Shown: positions 1 through 9,860 of the stretch, in pieces | How the letters are laid out: each line of letters begins with the position of its first letter | Numbering within the stretch: position 1 is the stretch's first letter | Origin: Actinomadura sp. J1-007 | GTDB taxonomy: Bacteria > Actinomycetota > Actinomycetes > Streptosporangiales > Streptosporangiaceae | Length of the DNA: 64,000 nt | Assembly: GCF_009793335.1 (NCBI RefSeq) | Contig: NZ_WING01000001.1 | Coordinates: 992,001-1,056,000, forward strand | Reading direction: 5' to 3' | Notes under the pieces: generated by a model | Told to the model about the DNA's origin: nothing | Database searches by the model: none | Seen by the model: only the letters and a program-made list of their open reading frames with translations | Translations under genes and position numbers: made by a program

Positions 1-993
1 CCGCGGCCGTGACCGCGACGACGGCGCGGCCGACGCACGGGGCGTGCTGCCCGTCGCCGGGCGCCCCGTGGAGGTAGGTGACGCGGATCCGGTACGGGCG
101 GCCCGCCTCGAGGCCCGCCTCGATGGCCGCGCCCGCGTCGTCCACGTGCACGTGGACGTTCCAGAGGCCGTCGCCGCCGACGACCACGAGCGAGTCGCCG
201 AGGCCGTCGAGCGTCCCGCGCAGCGCGGGGACGGCGCCGTCCGGCGCGTCCAGCAGGTACATGACCTCGTAGCCGGGGCCGGTCCCGGCGGCCGGGGCGG
301 TCTGCGGCGCCTCGTCGCGGGCGGGCTGCGCCTCGGTGCGGGCGGGCACCTCGTACCGTTCGGGGTACTCGTCGGTGACCACGGCGGCCAGCGCGTCCAG
401 GACGACGCAGAGCCCGGCCGCGCCCGCGTCCACGACGCCGCTGCGCGCGAGGACGTCGAGCTGCCCGGTGGTGCGCCGGAGCGCCCGCCTCGCCCCGGCC
501 GCCGCCGCCCGCACCGCCTCGTCCAGCCCGCCGCCCGGCGGCACCTGCGCCGCCGCCTCCGACGCCGCCTCCAGAACGCTGAGGATCGTCCCCTCGACGG
601 GATGCTCAACGGCCCCCGAGCGAGGCCCGCCGCATACCCGAGCGCCTTCGCAAACGCCCCGGCCTCACCCGGGGTCGCGTCGTCCGGGGGGCGGGCGAGG
701 CTCTCCGCTAGGCCGCGGAAGACCTGGCTGAGGATCACGCCGGAGTTGCCGCGGGCGCCGAGCAGCGCGCCGCGCGCCAGCGCCCGCCACACCTCGCCCG
801 CCGCCGCGTCCGCGGGCAGGCCGGCCACGGCGTCGGCGGACGCGAGGACGGTCAGGTGCAGGTTCGTGCCCGTGTCCCCGTCGGGCACCGGGAACACGTT
901 CAGCGCGTCGATCTCGCCGCGGGTCCGGCCGAGGGCCTCGGCCGCGAGCCTGCTCCACCGCCGTACCGCCGCACCGTCGAGGACCTCGCCCAC
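1..993 (-). CDS. DAK2-domain (DhaL/FakA-like) protein, 5' part only, one apparent frameshift
   Basis: Family knowledge: DAK2 proteins phosphorylate fatty acids (FakA) or related substrates, and in actinomycetes lie between rpmB and recG. Seen: GTG start at 993 behind GAGGGGAG; the nucleotide-binding motif FPVPDGDTGTN at residues 34-44; GARGNSGVILSQ at about 79-90. After about 125 codons the frame is lost at a run of five C (613-617, + strand). One added base restores EHPVEGTILSVLEAASEAA and a good frame continues to the window edge (about 200 more residues, including an alanine-rich linker and the start of the second domain). Divergent from rpmB. The frameshift is probably a base undercall, because six similar breaks occur in the window; a true pseudogene is the alternative. 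The C-terminus lies outside the window. Confidence 0.85.
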   Translation of the reverse strand, partial: MGEVLDGAAVRRWSRLAAEALGRTRGEIDALNVFPVPDGDTGTNLHLTVLASADAVAGLPADAAAGEVWRALARGALLGARGNSGVILSQVFRGLAESLARPPDDATPGEAGAFAKALGYAAGLARGPLSIPSRGRSSAFWRRRRRRRRRCRRAAGWTRRCGRRRPGRGGRSGAPPGSSTSSRAAASWTRARPGSASSWTRWPPWSPTSTPNGTRCPPAPRRSPPATRRRRPPRPPGPAPATRSCTCWTRRTAPSPRCAGRSTASATRSWSSAATASGTSTCTWTTRARPSRRASRRAARTGSASPTSTGRPATGSTPRASAAPSSRSRPR

Positions 994-1255
994 ACTCGCT
1001 CCCCTCGCCGTGTCCGCGGTACCTCTGTACCGCGCGGACCATGCCGTTGGGAACGTCCCCGCACGAACCGGCCCCTCCTCCCGGCCCCGCGCGGCGACCG
1101 AACCCGCAGGCCGATTCGCCTACCCGACGCGCGTTCGGCTACTCTGATTCGTGCGCCTCGTCCGGGGCGCCCATCAGTGAGCGCGCCAGATGGCCGGCAA
1201 CCTGCCCGGCGTTCGGGCGCTCCAGCTCAGCATCGACACCCACTTGGAGTTTCCC

Positions 1256-1450
1256 GTGGCTTCCGTCTGCGACGTCTGCGGCAAGGGACCCGGTTTCGGC
1301 ATGCGCGTCTCCCACTCGCACCGCCGCACCCCGCGCCGCTGGAACCCCAACATCCAGCGCGTGCGCGCCGTCGTGAACGGCAGCACCAAGCGGATCAACG
1401 CCTGCACGTCCTGCATCAAGGCCGGCAAGGTCGTCAAGCCGACCGTCTGA
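1256..1450 (+). CDS. rpmB: 50S ribosomal protein L28
   Basis: Structural protein of the large ribosomal subunit, 64 residues, the normal length for L28. It begins ASVCDVCGKGP and keeps the zinc-type four-cysteine form (CDVC near the start, CTSC near the end) plus the basic HSHRRTPRRWNPN block that contacts rRNA. GTG at 1256 follows TTGGAG by a short spacer and matches the usual L28 N-terminus; an in-frame ATG at 1190 would add 22 unrelated residues and is rejected. Monocistronic, divergent from the DAK2 gene, and followed by a good hairpin terminator. Confidence 0.96.
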   Translation: MASVCDVCGKGPGFGMRVSHSHRRTPRRWNPNIQRVRAVVNGSTKRINACTSCIKAGKVVKPTV

Positions 1451-1511
1451 CCCCTCGCGGCCCGACCCGCCCGCCTCGGCACGGCGGGTCCGGCGGCCCG
1501 CCGCACGCCTC

Positions 1512-1547
1512 AGTCGGCTCACCGGAACCTCCGGCGAGCCGACTTTC
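1512..1547 (+). terminator. rpmB / thiD intergenic hairpin terminator
   Basis: Perfect 9-bp stem AGTCGGCTC (1512-1520) with GAGCCGACT (1536-1544), with inner CCGG/CCGG pairing and a short T-run after it on the + strand. It sits between the convergent ends of rpmB and thiD and could serve both directions. Confidence 0.75.
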
Positions 1548-1590
1548 GCGTTCCCGGACCCCGCCCGGCGCGGGGACGCGCCGTTGAGGG

Positions 1591-2403
<813 letters not shown>

Positions 2404-2437
2404 ACCGCCACTTTAGAGGGCGTACGCCCCATCCTGG

Positions 2438-3890
2438 TCAGACGCGGGCGCAGGGCAGCCGGTTGAGGATGCACGACGACGGCCCGTGCACCGGCCCCTT
2501 CGCGGCGAACACGAACCGCACGGAGTGGCCGGGCGCGAGCGCGGGCGCGCCGGCGCGGCTGCGGATGAGCGGGCGCGCCCCGGGCTTGGCGAGGGTGGCG
2601 CCCTTGACGGCCCGTACGGACGTGCCGGGGATCTGGAACGCCAGCGCCCAGCGCGGGACCGGACGCTGCCCGCGGTTGGCGATCGTGACGGTGGCGCGGT
2701 ACCCGGTGCTCGTACGGGACACGGCCTGGAACCTGATGACGAGCCCGTCGGCGCGGCCCGCGCCGCGGCTGGCCCGCTCCCCCGGCCCGCGCTGCGCGAC
2801 CTGCCCGTCCTTGGGGCCGACCTGCGGCTCCTTCGGGGCGGCCCCGGCGAAGTTGAGGGAGATCTGCTGGGTGCTGAGCGCGTACGCGACCACGCCCACC
2901 GCGACGACGAGCGCCACGATCGGGAGCAGCGGCACGGGCAGCTTCGCGAACGCCTTCGTCCACTTCGTTCCCGAGTCGCCGGACGACGGCGCCGGAGCGT
3001 CGGGAGGCGGAGGCGCCTCGTGCCCGAACGCGGGCGGCTCGTTCGGAGGCTGCCCGGGAGGCTGCTGCGAGCCCCCGCCGGACGCGGCGCGCCGCGCGCC
3101 CTCGGGACGCGTCGCGTCCATGGACGGCCCCCCGAACCCGGAGGCGTCGAACGCAGGCGCCCCGAACGGAGAGGTACCGGTGGACGGCTCCTGCCCGCCC
3201 GACGCCCCTCCCCCACCCAGCACACCGAACGGAGAGGTACCGGTGGACCCGGACGAGGACGGCGGCGTCGAGTCGTCGTGAACGGGCGCGCCCAGCGGCC
3301 CCGCAGCGTCATAGCCCCGCGCGGACGGCGCAGCCGCGTCGCCGTAGGTGGGCCCGGAAGGCCCAGCCGCGTTGTAGTAGACGGGCGCGCTCAGCGGAGT
3401 CGCGTCGTCGTAGGCGGCCGCGGACGACGCGGTCGCGCCGTCGTGGACGGGCGCGCCGGGAAGGGACGCGTCACCGTAGGCGGCCGCGGGCGGCGCAGCC
3501 GCGTTGTCGTAGACGGGCGCGCCCAGGGGGCCGCGTCATCGTAGGCGGGCGCAGACTGTGGGGGCGCGTCGGTGTAGAGGGGGCGGCCGGTGGGGGGGTG
3601 TCGGCCTCGGTGGGGGCTCCCGGGGGGCCTGGGGGTGCCGAAGGGGGAGGTGCCGGTGGACGGGGAGTCGGCGGCGGGCGGCGGGGGTTCGGAGGCGGGG
3701 GCGGGCGGGGCGTACTGGGGGACGCCGAAGGGAGCGGTGTCGAACGAGACCCTCGGGGGTGGTTTCCGGAGGGGCCGGAAGGGGTGCCCGGAGGAGGGCC
3801 GGGAGGTGGCCCGGTCGAGCGCCCGGTGTACTGCTCCGACTCGCCCGAGGGCTCGTCGTCCGGGTGCTGGAGTCTCGTGTGTCGTCCCAT
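2438..3890 (-). CDS. Proline-rich single-pass membrane protein with CBM2-like extracytoplasmic domain; two apparent frameshifts
   Basis: Not a named family. Reading from ATG at 3890 (GAAGAGGG upstream) it starts MGRHTRLQHPDDEPSGESEQ, followed by a long cytoplasmic Pro/Ala/Tyr region. That region has repeated elements: STGTSPFG at least three times, and degenerate units of the type AxYDDAxPLxAPVYxNAA. Then comes one transmembrane helix (PVPLLPIVALVVAVGVVAY) and a C-terminal beta-sandwich resembling CBM2/cellulose-binding folds, ending with two cysteines (SSCILNRLPCARV). The frame changes at a G5 run at 3755-3759 and again at a G5 run at 3526-3530. One extra base at each gives a continuous 484-codon gene (1453+2 nt). 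The conserved C-terminal half (2438-3530) is uninterrupted. Function unknown; surface or cell-wall role inferred from topology. Confidence 0.7.
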
Positions 3891-3991
3891 CCCATCCCTC
3901 TTCGATCACAGGATGTATACCAAACCAGCACCAAACATGCCTACCGGATGAGTAAACGCGAGGTACTCGTCCCATTGCGTTTCACATGCGT

Positions 3992-4927
3992 TTACTCGCG
4001 GAAATGGTCCCATCCGCCGGGGCCCTGGACGGCGCCGTCGAGCGTCACTCCGCGGCCTTCCCTGACCTTTCCGACCACCGTCCAGGATGGGGGCGGAACG
4101 GCCGTCGCGGGGAAGGTTCCGGCGAACGCGTGGTCCTCTCCTCCGGTCAGTGCGAAGCGGCGCCGTTCGGGACCGGGGAACGGGGGCGCGGGGACGGCCG
4201 CGGAGTCGACCTCGATCCGTACGCCGCTCGCCGCCGCGATGTGCCCGAGGTCCTGGAGGAGGCCGTCGCTCACGTCGAGGAGCGCCGTCGCGCCGAGTTC
4301 GCGTGCTTCGGCGCCCGCCTCGTACGGCGGGACGGGGCGCAGGTGGGCCTGGACCAGTCGCTGCTCGGCGGCGGTACGGGCGCCGGGTCCGGGGTTCTGG
4401 AGGAGGTGGAGGCCGGCGGCCGAGTGGCCGAGCGCGCCCCGGACGGCGACCAGGTCGCCGGGGCGGGCGCCGGAGCGGGTGAGCGGAGGACGGCCGCCGA
4501 GGTCGCCGAGGGCGGTGACGGCGATGGTGATCTCGGGCGCGGAGACGACGTCGCCTCCGGCCACGGACGCGCCGACCACGGCGCACTCGTCGGCGAGGCC
4601 GTCGTAGAGGCGTTCGGCCCAGCCGACGTCGGTGGCGGCCGGGAGGGCGAGGCCGATCAGCAGGGCGGTGGGGCGGGCGCCCATCGCGACGACGTCGGCG
4701 AGGTTCTGCGCGGCGGCCTTGCGGCCGATGTCGTACGGCCCGGACCAGTCGAGCCGGAAGTGGCGGCCCTCGCCGAGCAGGTCGGTGGTCGCGACGACCC
4801 GGCCGTCGGGCGCGGCGATCACGGCGGCGTCGTCGCCGGGGCCGAGCCGGACGTCGCCGCCCTGGGGCAGGCGGCCGGTGAGCCGTCCGATGAGCCCGAA
4901 CTCGCCGAGCTCGCCGATCGTCCCCAT
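3992..4927 (-). CDS. thiL: Thiamine-monophosphate kinase
   Basis: Catalyses TMP + ATP to thiamine pyrophosphate, the last step of thiamine cofactor synthesis. From ATG 4927 the protein has 311 residues. Motifs seen: GPGDDAAV (29-36), TTDLLGEGRHF (48-58), AAQNLADVVAMGA (72-84, the metal/nucleotide segment of the AIR-synthase fold) and LLDVSDGLLQDL near 215. The ATG at 4927 has GAGGGG upstream and gives the canonical MGTIGELGEFGLI start; a longer in-frame start at 5017 adds an Arg/Pro-rich tail with no family support. Divergent from the Lrp-type gene. Confidence 0.94.
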   Translation of the reverse strand: MGTIGELGEFGLIGRLTGRLPQGGDVRLGPGDDAAVIAAPDGRVVATTDLLGEGRHFRLDWSGPYDIGRKAAAQNLADVVAMGARPTALLIGLALPAATDVGWAERLYDGLADECAVVGASVAGGDVVSAPEITIAVTALGDLGGRPPLTRSGARPGDLVAVRGALGHSAAGLHLLQNPGPGARTAAEQRLVQAHLRPVPPYEAGAEARELGATALLDVSDGLLQDLGHIAAASGVRIEVDSAAVPAPPFPGPERRRFALTGGEDHAFAGTFPATAVPPPSWTVVGKVREGRGVTLDGAVQGPGGWDHFRE

Positions 4928-5070
4928 GCGCACCCCTCGTCCCGTCGCGGCCACGGGCGGACGGGCGGCGCGGGGCGTCCGCGATCGGGCGGCCCCCGGA
5001 CGCCCGCCGTGGCGCATTACACGATACGGTGACCGTCCGACGGCTATTTCTCCGCCCAGGGGAGGACGTG

Positions 5071-5304
5071 ATGGTGCAGGCCTACATCCTCATCCAGACC
5101 GAAGTGGGCAAGGCGGCCGCGGTCGCCGGTGAGATCGCCGGCATCCCCGGCGTCACCCTGGCGGAGGACGTCACGGGTCCCTACGACGTCATCGTCCGAG
5201 CGGAGGCGCGCAATGTCGACGAGCTGGGCAAGCTCGTCGTCGCGCAGATCCAGGCGGTGGAGGGGATCACCCGTACGCTCACCTGCCCGATCGTGCACAT
5301 CTGA
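5071..5304 (+). CDS. Stand-alone Lrp/AsnC effector-binding (RAM) domain protein
   Basis: A 77-residue protein made of only the alpha/beta RAM domain of Lrp/AsnC regulators; no helix-turn-helix precedes it. Such free-standing domains form oligomers and probably bind amino acids, or partner with full-length Lrp proteins. ATG 5071 is preceded by GGGGAGGA at ideal spacing; an upstream GTG at 5029 would add 14 residues without support. Conserved pieces: AYILIQTEVGKAAAVA, DVTGPYDVIVRAEA and the C-terminal TLTCPIVHI. In actinomycetes it is a conserved neighbour of thiL and DUF3515, as here; the DUF3515 gene follows after only 7 bp. Confidence 0.9.
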   Translation: MVQAYILIQTEVGKAAAVAGEIAGIPGVTLAEDVTGPYDVIVRAEARNVDELGKLVVAQIQAVEGITRTLTCPIVHI

Positions 5305-5311
5305 CCCCGCC

Positions 5312-5779
5312 GTGCCCCGTCCGTTCCGCCTGCTCGCCCTCGCCGGCCTGGTCCCGGTGGCGCTGCTCGCGGCGGGCTGCGGCGACGGGGCGGTCGAGAT
5401 CCAGCCGCCGAGGCCCGACGCGGCGACGACCCGGCTCTGCGAGGGGCTGCGGCTGCCGGAGAAGGTGCACGGCCGTTCGCGCCGCGACGCCTCCCCCGGC
5501 TCGCCGCTGACCGCCGCGTGGGGGTCGCCCGCGATCGCGCTGCGCTGCGGCGTGCCGCGCCCGCCGGGGCTGCGGCCGGACACGCAGCTCAGCACGGTCA
5601 ACGGGGTCGACTGGTTCGGGCAGCCGTCGGGCCGTCCCGTCACGTGGACGGCCGTGGCGCGGCAGGCGTACGTGGAGGTCACGGTGCCCGCCAAGTACAG
5701 CCCGCCCGGGGACGTCCTCATCGAGCTGGGCGACGCGATCAAGACGACGATCCCGGCGAAGCCCGAGGGCCAGATCTAG
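5312..5779 (+). CDS. DUF3515-type lipoprotein
   Basis: 155 residues from GTG 5312. The N-terminal signal peptide has hydrophobic stretch LALAGLVPVALLAAGC with a lipobox, so it should be lipidated on Cys and exported. The mature part has three further Cys (LCEGL, LRCGV) and the family segment SPAIALRCGVPRPPGL followed by VNGVDWFGQP and an alkaline-looking C-terminus. Role unknown in the family; its conserved place beside ddl and thiL is the main clue. In this genome ddl is 34.7 kb away, so this gene marks the left border of the accessory block. It probably forms a two-gene unit with the Lrp-type gene. Confidence 0.88.
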   Translation: MPRPFRLLALAGLVPVALLAAGCGDGAVEIQPPRPDAATTRLCEGLRLPEKVHGRSRRDASPGSPLTAAWGSPAIALRCGVPRPPGLRPDTQLSTVNGVDWFGQPSGRPVTWTAVARQAYVEVTVPAKYSPPGDVLIELGDAIKTTIPAKPEGQI

Positions 5780-5792
5780 CGCCGCGCCCCGT

Positions 5793-6344
5793 TCACCAGA
5801 GGGGGACGGGGGCCTCGCCTCTCGGGTAGTAGCCGGGGACCGGGTCGCCCGCCGCGGCGCGGTCGAGGCGCCGCCTCATCCCCTCCGACAGGACGTCCGC
5901 CTTCATCATCTCCACGAAGACGGACGTGACGTTGCCGAGGTCGAACCAGTCGCGCTGCCACGACCAGCGGCGGCCGCCCGCGTACCGGAACCAGCTCCCG
6001 CCGATGCCCGCGACCTCGTACGGGGTGCCGTCGGGGCGGCGCGCGTCGGCGACCTGCTTCCAGAACCCGACGACCTCGCCCTTGCGCTCGTCCACCAGGA
6101 TGCTCTGGTACGGGTACGACCAGCCGTCCAGGCCGCCCATCTCGGAGCCGAGCGCGAGGTCGCGGATCTCGTCGCGGCCGACGGCCATGAAGTCCTGGCC
6201 GGGGCCGATGTTCCAGCCGTACGTGGCGTCCTCGGTGTAGAGGTCGGCGAGGGGCCGCCAGTCGCCGAGCTCCTCGCACCGCCGGTTGGTGTCGAGCCAG
6301 TGCTCGACCATCGCGTCCAGCTCCTCGCGGGGGAATGCGGGCAT
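5793..6344 (-). CDS. SnoaL/NTF2-fold protein, last gene of the cyp51 operon
   Basis: 183 residues, one NTF2-like cone domain (LDTNRRCEELGDWRPLADLYTEDA, YGWNIGPG, then a beta-sheet with FRYAGGRRWSWQRDWFDLG). The family includes steroid isomerase-like and hydratase-like enzymes as well as non-catalytic ligand binders. Start: ATG at 6344, 11 bp after the ferredoxin stop, so it is the distal gene of the same transcript. In Mycobacterium tuberculosis the corresponding operon ends with a KSI-like protein (Rv0760c), consistent with a role on a steroid or terpenoid substrate. The substrate cannot be told from sequence. Confidence 0.82.
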   Translation of the reverse strand: MPAFPREELDAMVEHWLDTNRRCEELGDWRPLADLYTEDATYGWNIGPGQDFMAVGRDEIRDLALGSEMGGLDGWSYPYQSILVDERKGEVVGFWKQVADARRPDGTPYEVAGIGGSWFRYAGGRRWSWQRDWFDLGNVTSVFVEMMKADVLSEGMRRRLDRAAAGDPVPGYYPRGEAPVPLW

Positions 6345-6355
6345 CACGTCTCCTG

Positions 6356-6550
6356 TCACGGTTCGAGCAGCTTGAGCGCGCGGGTCGGGCAGTAGCGGAC
6401 GGCGCTGGCGACCTCGTCGCGCAGCGCGGCGTCCGGGGCGTCGTCCAGGACGCGGACCTTGCCCTTGGGCGGCACCTCGAACACGTCGGGCGCCTCCAGC
6501 TCGCACATCGCGTGGCCCTGGCACAGGTCGAGGTCGGCCTCGATCCTCAC
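6356..6550 (-). CDS. [3Fe-4S] ferredoxin partner of the P450s
   Basis: 64 residues, the size of single-cluster actinomycete P450 ferredoxins. The cluster ligands are C-x5-C (DLCQGHAMCE) and a distal CP (RYCPTRAL). The missing second cysteine of the first motif is what distinguishes 3Fe-4S from 4Fe-4S proteins. It supplies electrons to the P450 encoded upstream: its GTG start overlaps the cyp51 stop codon (GTGA), a sign of translational coupling. Homologue by position: Rv0763c of M. tuberculosis. Confidence 0.93.
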   Translation of the reverse strand: MRIEADLDLCQGHAMCELEAPDVFEVPPKGKVRVLDDAPDAALRDEVASAVRYCPTRALKLLEP

Positions 6551-7887
6551 GGCCGCCTCCTGCGGTAGCGGACGGCGCAGGGCCGCGCGAGCTGGACGAC
6601 CATCTTGGAGTGGTCGTTGCGGTACGTCCCGGGCGGCTGGGCGAGCTCGAACTCCCAGTCGCGCAGCAGGACGGAGAAGATGGCCTTGAGCTGGATCATC
6701 GCGAAGTTCGCGCCGACGCAGCGGTGCCGTCCCGCGCCGAACGGCACCCAGGTCCAGCGGTTGGCGAGGTCCTCCTCGCGGGGCGAGGCGTACCGTTCGG
6801 GGCGGAACGCGTCGGGCTCGGGGAAGTCCTCGGCGATGCGGTTGGACACCGCCAGCGAGCAGCCGACCATCGTGCCCGCCGGGATGCGGTGGCCGAGCAC
6901 CTCCTGGTCGGACCGGGCGACGCGCAGCAGCAGGATCAGCGGCGGATGCAGCCGCAGCGCCTCCTTGACCGCCGACTCCAGCCGCGGGATCGCGCGCAGC
7001 GCCTGGAAGCTGACCTCGCGGCCGTCCTCGTACAGGCCGTCGAGCTCGCCGACGACGCCGTCCAGGACGTCCGGGTGGCGCAGCAGCTCGATCAGCGTCC
7101 AGGCGGCCGTCCCGGACGTGGTGTGGTGCCCGGCGAACATCATCGAGATGAACATGCCGGTGACCTGGTCGGCGCTGAACTTCGGCGTCCCGTCCTCCTC
7201 CCTGATCGACATCAGCACGTCGAGGAGGTCGCGGTCGTCGCGGGGCGGGTTCGGCGGCCGGCCGTCCATGATCCCCTGGACGAGCCGGACGAGCGCGGCG
7301 CGCGCCGCGTCCCGCTTGCGGAAGCTCTCGATGTCGGCGTACGGATCGACGTAGGCGATCGCGTCGGTGCCGCGCTCCAGGTCGTGGTACAGCTCGGCGA
7401 ACCGCCGGTCGAGCCGTTCGCGGAACTTGCGGCCGATCAGGCACGCCGACGAGGTGTAGATCGTCAGTTCGGCGAAGAAGTCGAGCAGGTCGATCTCGCC
7501 CTCGTCGCCCCATCCGGCGACCATCCGGTCGACCTCGGCGGCGATCGTCGCGGCGTGCCCCTTGAGGAACGAGCCCTTCAGCGCCTGGTTGTGCAGGGCC
7601 TCGCGGCGCTGCTCGGGCGTCGCGTCGAACACCACGCCCTCCCCGAAGATCGGGGTCATGAACGGGTACGCCTCGGCCTGGTCGAGCTCCTCGTCCGGGG
7701 CGCGGAAGAAGAACTCGTTGGCCTCGGCGCCCGACAGCAGCACCACGCGCCGGCCCGCGAGCCGGAACTCGCCGACGTCGCCGCACTCGTCGCGGACGCG
7801 GCGCATCAGCCCGATCGGGTCGGAGCGCAGCTCGTCCAGGTGGTCGGGGCCGCCGGACACGGCGCGGGGCTCGGTCAGCGCTGTCAT
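6547..7887 (-). CDS. cyp51: Cytochrome P450 of the CYP51 family (sterol 14-alpha-demethylase type)
   Basis: 446 residues. Very close in style to mycobacterial CYP51: the B' region YPFMTPIFGEGVVFDA (75-90), SSACLIGRKFRERLD (146-160), the I-helix FAGHHTTSGTA (251-261), ExxR in KEALRLHP (308-315) and the haem loop FGAGRHRCVG (Cys390). CYP51 normally removes the 14-alpha methyl of sterols using three O2 and ferredoxin electrons; the physiological substrate in bacteria that lack sterol synthesis is unknown. ATG 7887 overlaps the stop of the upstream SDR gene (ATGA), and the ferredoxin gene overlaps its own stop, so the set is tightly coupled. Confidence 0.92.
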   Translation of the reverse strand: MTALTEPRAVSGGPDHLDELRSDPIGLMRRVRDECGDVGEFRLAGRRVVLLSGAEANEFFFRAPDEELDQAEAYPFMTPIFGEGVVFDATPEQRREALHNQALKGSFLKGHAATIAAEVDRMVAGWGDEGEIDLLDFFAELTIYTSSACLIGRKFRERLDRRFAELYHDLERGTDAIAYVDPYADIESFRKRDAARAALVRLVQGIMDGRPPNPPRDDRDLLDVLMSIREEDGTPKFSADQVTGMFISMMFAGHHTTSGTAAWTLIELLRHPDVLDGVVGELDGLYEDGREVSFQALRAIPRLESAVKEALRLHPPLILLLRVARSDQEVLGHRIPAGTMVGCSLAVSNRIAEDFPEPDAFRPERYASPREEDLANRWTWVPFGAGRHRCVGANFAMIQLKAIFSVLLRDWEFELAQPPGTYRNDHSKMVVQLARPCAVRYRRRRP

Positions 7888-8663
7888 GGCTTCTCCAGGG
7901 GTGCCTCGGGCTGCACTTCGACGAGCGACAGGTGCGCGCCGCGCGGCGCCGCGACGACGGCCGCGACCGCCGCCGCCACGTCCGACGGCCGCAGGAAGTA
8001 CGGGTGGCGGGCGGCGCCCCACTTCACCCACTCCTCCAGGACCTCCCCCGTGGTCTCGGCGTCCCAGCCCATCCCCATGCCCGTCGCGGTCGGGCCGGGC
8101 CGGACGATCGACGCCCGCACCCCCGTCCCCTCCAACTCCATCTGCATGGCGCGGGCCATGCCCTCGACGCCGTTCTTCGCGGCGACGTACGCGCCCATCC
8201 GGGTGCGCGGCATCCGCACGACGTCGGACGAGACGAACACCACGTCGCCCCGCCGCCGCGCCGCCATCCCGGGCACGATCGCCGACACGAGCCGGTGCGC
8301 GCCGACGAGGTGCACCTGCACCTGCGCGAGGAACGCGTCCGAGTCCAGCTCGTGGATGCGATCGGCGGCGAGGTCGCCCGCGCCGGACACGACGATCTCC
8401 ATCGCGCCGAGCGCGTCCTGCGCCGCCGCGACGAACTCCTTGACCGAGCCCGAGTCGCCCACGTCCAGGGGATGCGCGAACGCCTCGCCGCCGCCCGCCC
8501 GGATCGTCGCGGCCAGTTCCTCGCACTTGTCGGCGCGCCGCGCGCCGAGCGCGACGGGATGCCCCGCGGTCGCGAGCGCGGTCGCGGTCGCGGCGCCGAT
8601 CCCGGACGACGCTCCGGCGACCAGGGCGGGGCGCCGTTCGGGATGGGGATCGAACCTCGGCAC
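7884..8663 (-). CDS. Short-chain dehydrogenase/reductase in the cyp51 operon
   Basis: 259 residues, classical SDR. Rossmann motif GASSGIGAATA (18-28), a catalytic Ser in VFVSSDVV, and YVAAK (Y-x3-K) with the usual spacing; the C-terminus after the active site is about 90 residues. It likely oxidises or reduces a hydroxyl/keto group of the same substrate handled by the two P450s. The GTG start shares one base with the stop (TAG) of the P450 gene upstream. The positional counterpart in M. tuberculosis is Rv0765c, between cyp123 and cyp51. Confidence 0.9.
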   Translation of the reverse strand: MPRFDPHPERRPALVAGASSGIGAATATALATAGHPVALGARRADKCEELAATIRAGGGEAFAHPLDVGDSGSVKEFVAAAQDALGAMEIVVSGAGDLAADRIHELDSDAFLAQVQVHLVGAHRLVSAIVPGMAARRRGDVVFVSSDVVRMPRTRMGAYVAAKNGVEGMARAMQMELEGTGVRASIVRPGPTATGMGMGWDAETTGEVLEEWVKWGAARHPYFLRPSDVAAAVAAVVAAPRGAHLSLVEVQPEAPLEKP

Positions 8664-9856
8664 TACAGCACCTCCATGCGTACGGGCAGCCTCGCGAAGC
8701 CGCGCACGTTGACCGAGTGGACGCGTTCGGCGCGCCCCTCGTCGACCTCGTAGCGGGAGACCCGTCCGACGAGCTCCGTCAGCGCGATCCGCGCCTCCAG
8801 GCGGGCGAGGTTGGCGCCGAGGCAGAAGTGCCGCCCGCCGCCGAAGCTGACGAGCTGGGACGTGTCGCGGTCCAGGTCGTAGTCGTCGGGCCGTTCGAAG
8901 ACGCGCGGGTCGCGGTTGGCCGAGCCGACGAGCAGCAGCAGCCGGTCGCCCTCCGGGACCGTCCGCCCGTGCAGGACGGTGTCCTTGGCGACCGTCCTCG
9001 CGAGCATCTGGCTGGAGGTGTCGTAGCGGAGCGTCTCCTCGATCCAGGCGTCCACCCGCCCCGGGTCCGCGAACGGCTTGGCCGCCTGCGCCGGGTTGCG
9101 CGCACCCCAGTACAGGGCGTTGGCGAGCAGCTTGGTCGTCGTCTCGTTGCCCGCGACGACCATCAGGAACAGGAACGCGATGATCTCGCGGTCGTCCAGC
9201 CGGTCGCCGTCGACCTCCGCGTCCAGCAGCGCCGATGTCAGGTCGTCGCGCCGCCGCCGCTTCCGTTCGCCCACCATGTCCTGGTAGTAGCCGACCAGTT
9301 CGAGGGCGGCCCCCATGCCGGCGGGCGGCACGTCGTTCAGCCCCTCCTCCCGGTGCACCACCAGGTCGGCGAGCCGCCGCACCTCCGCCCGGTCGCCCTC
9401 CGGGACGCCCATCATCTGCGAGATGACGTCCATGGGGAGCAGCCCGGCGAAGTCGGCGACCCAGTCGAACTCCCGCTCGTCCAGCGCGGCGTCCAGGTAC
9501 CCGCGCGCCAGCTCGCGGATGCCGTCGCCCAGCCGGGCGACGCGCCTCGGCGTGAAACCCTTGGACACCAGCGCCCGCATCCGCGTGTGCCGGGGCGGGT
9601 CCAGCGCAAGGAACGACATCGTCTTGTGCGCGTGCGGGCCCCAGGCGCTCGGCTCCAGCGAGACGCCGTTGGCACTGGAGAACGTCGCGTGGTCCCTGAA
9701 CGCCGCCGCGACGTCGGCGTGCCGCGAGAGCGCCCAGAACCCGAGCTCGTCGTTCCTGTAGAGCGGGGCCTCGTCCCTCAGCCGCGCGTAGATCGGGTAG
9801 GGGTCCTCGTGGACGGCGTAGTCGTAGGGGCTGTAAGAGGGGTCCACACCCGTCAC
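8663..9856 (-). CDS. Cytochrome P450 (CYP123-like by position)
   Basis: 397 residues, bacterial class I P450. Seen: I-helix VVAGNETTTKLLAN, EETLRYD (ExxR), haem loop FGGGRHFCLGANLARLE and the preceding SFLALDPPRHTRMRALVSKGFTPRR C-helix region. It starts with GTG 4 bp after the TetR stop, so it is the first structural gene of the operon. In mycobacteria the gene between the TetR regulator and the SDR is cyp123; I infer orthology from position, not from a family-level alignment. The substrate is unknown. Confidence 0.9.
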   Translation of the reverse strand: MTGVDPSYSPYDYAVHEDPYPIYARLRDEAPLYRNDELGFWALSRHADVAAAFRDHATFSSANGVSLEPSAWGPHAHKTMSFLALDPPRHTRMRALVSKGFTPRRVARLGDGIRELARGYLDAALDEREFDWVADFAGLLPMDVISQMMGVPEGDRAEVRRLADLVVHREEGLNDVPPAGMGAALELVGYYQDMVGERKRRRRDDLTSALLDAEVDGDRLDDREIIAFLFLMVVAGNETTTKLLANALYWGARNPAQAAKPFADPGRVDAWIEETLRYDTSSQMLARTVAKDTVLHGRTVPEGDRLLLLVGSANRDPRVFERPDDYDLDRDTSQLVSFGGGRHFCLGANLARLEARIALTELVGRVSRYEVDEGRAERVHSVNVRGFARLPVRMEVL

Positions 9857-9860
9857 CTCG

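Noticed and set aside
4928..5017. Longer thiL start at 5017
   Set aside because: Adds 30 Arg/Pro/Ala-rich residues without family support; ATG 4927 has a good ribosome-binding site and a canonical N-terminus.
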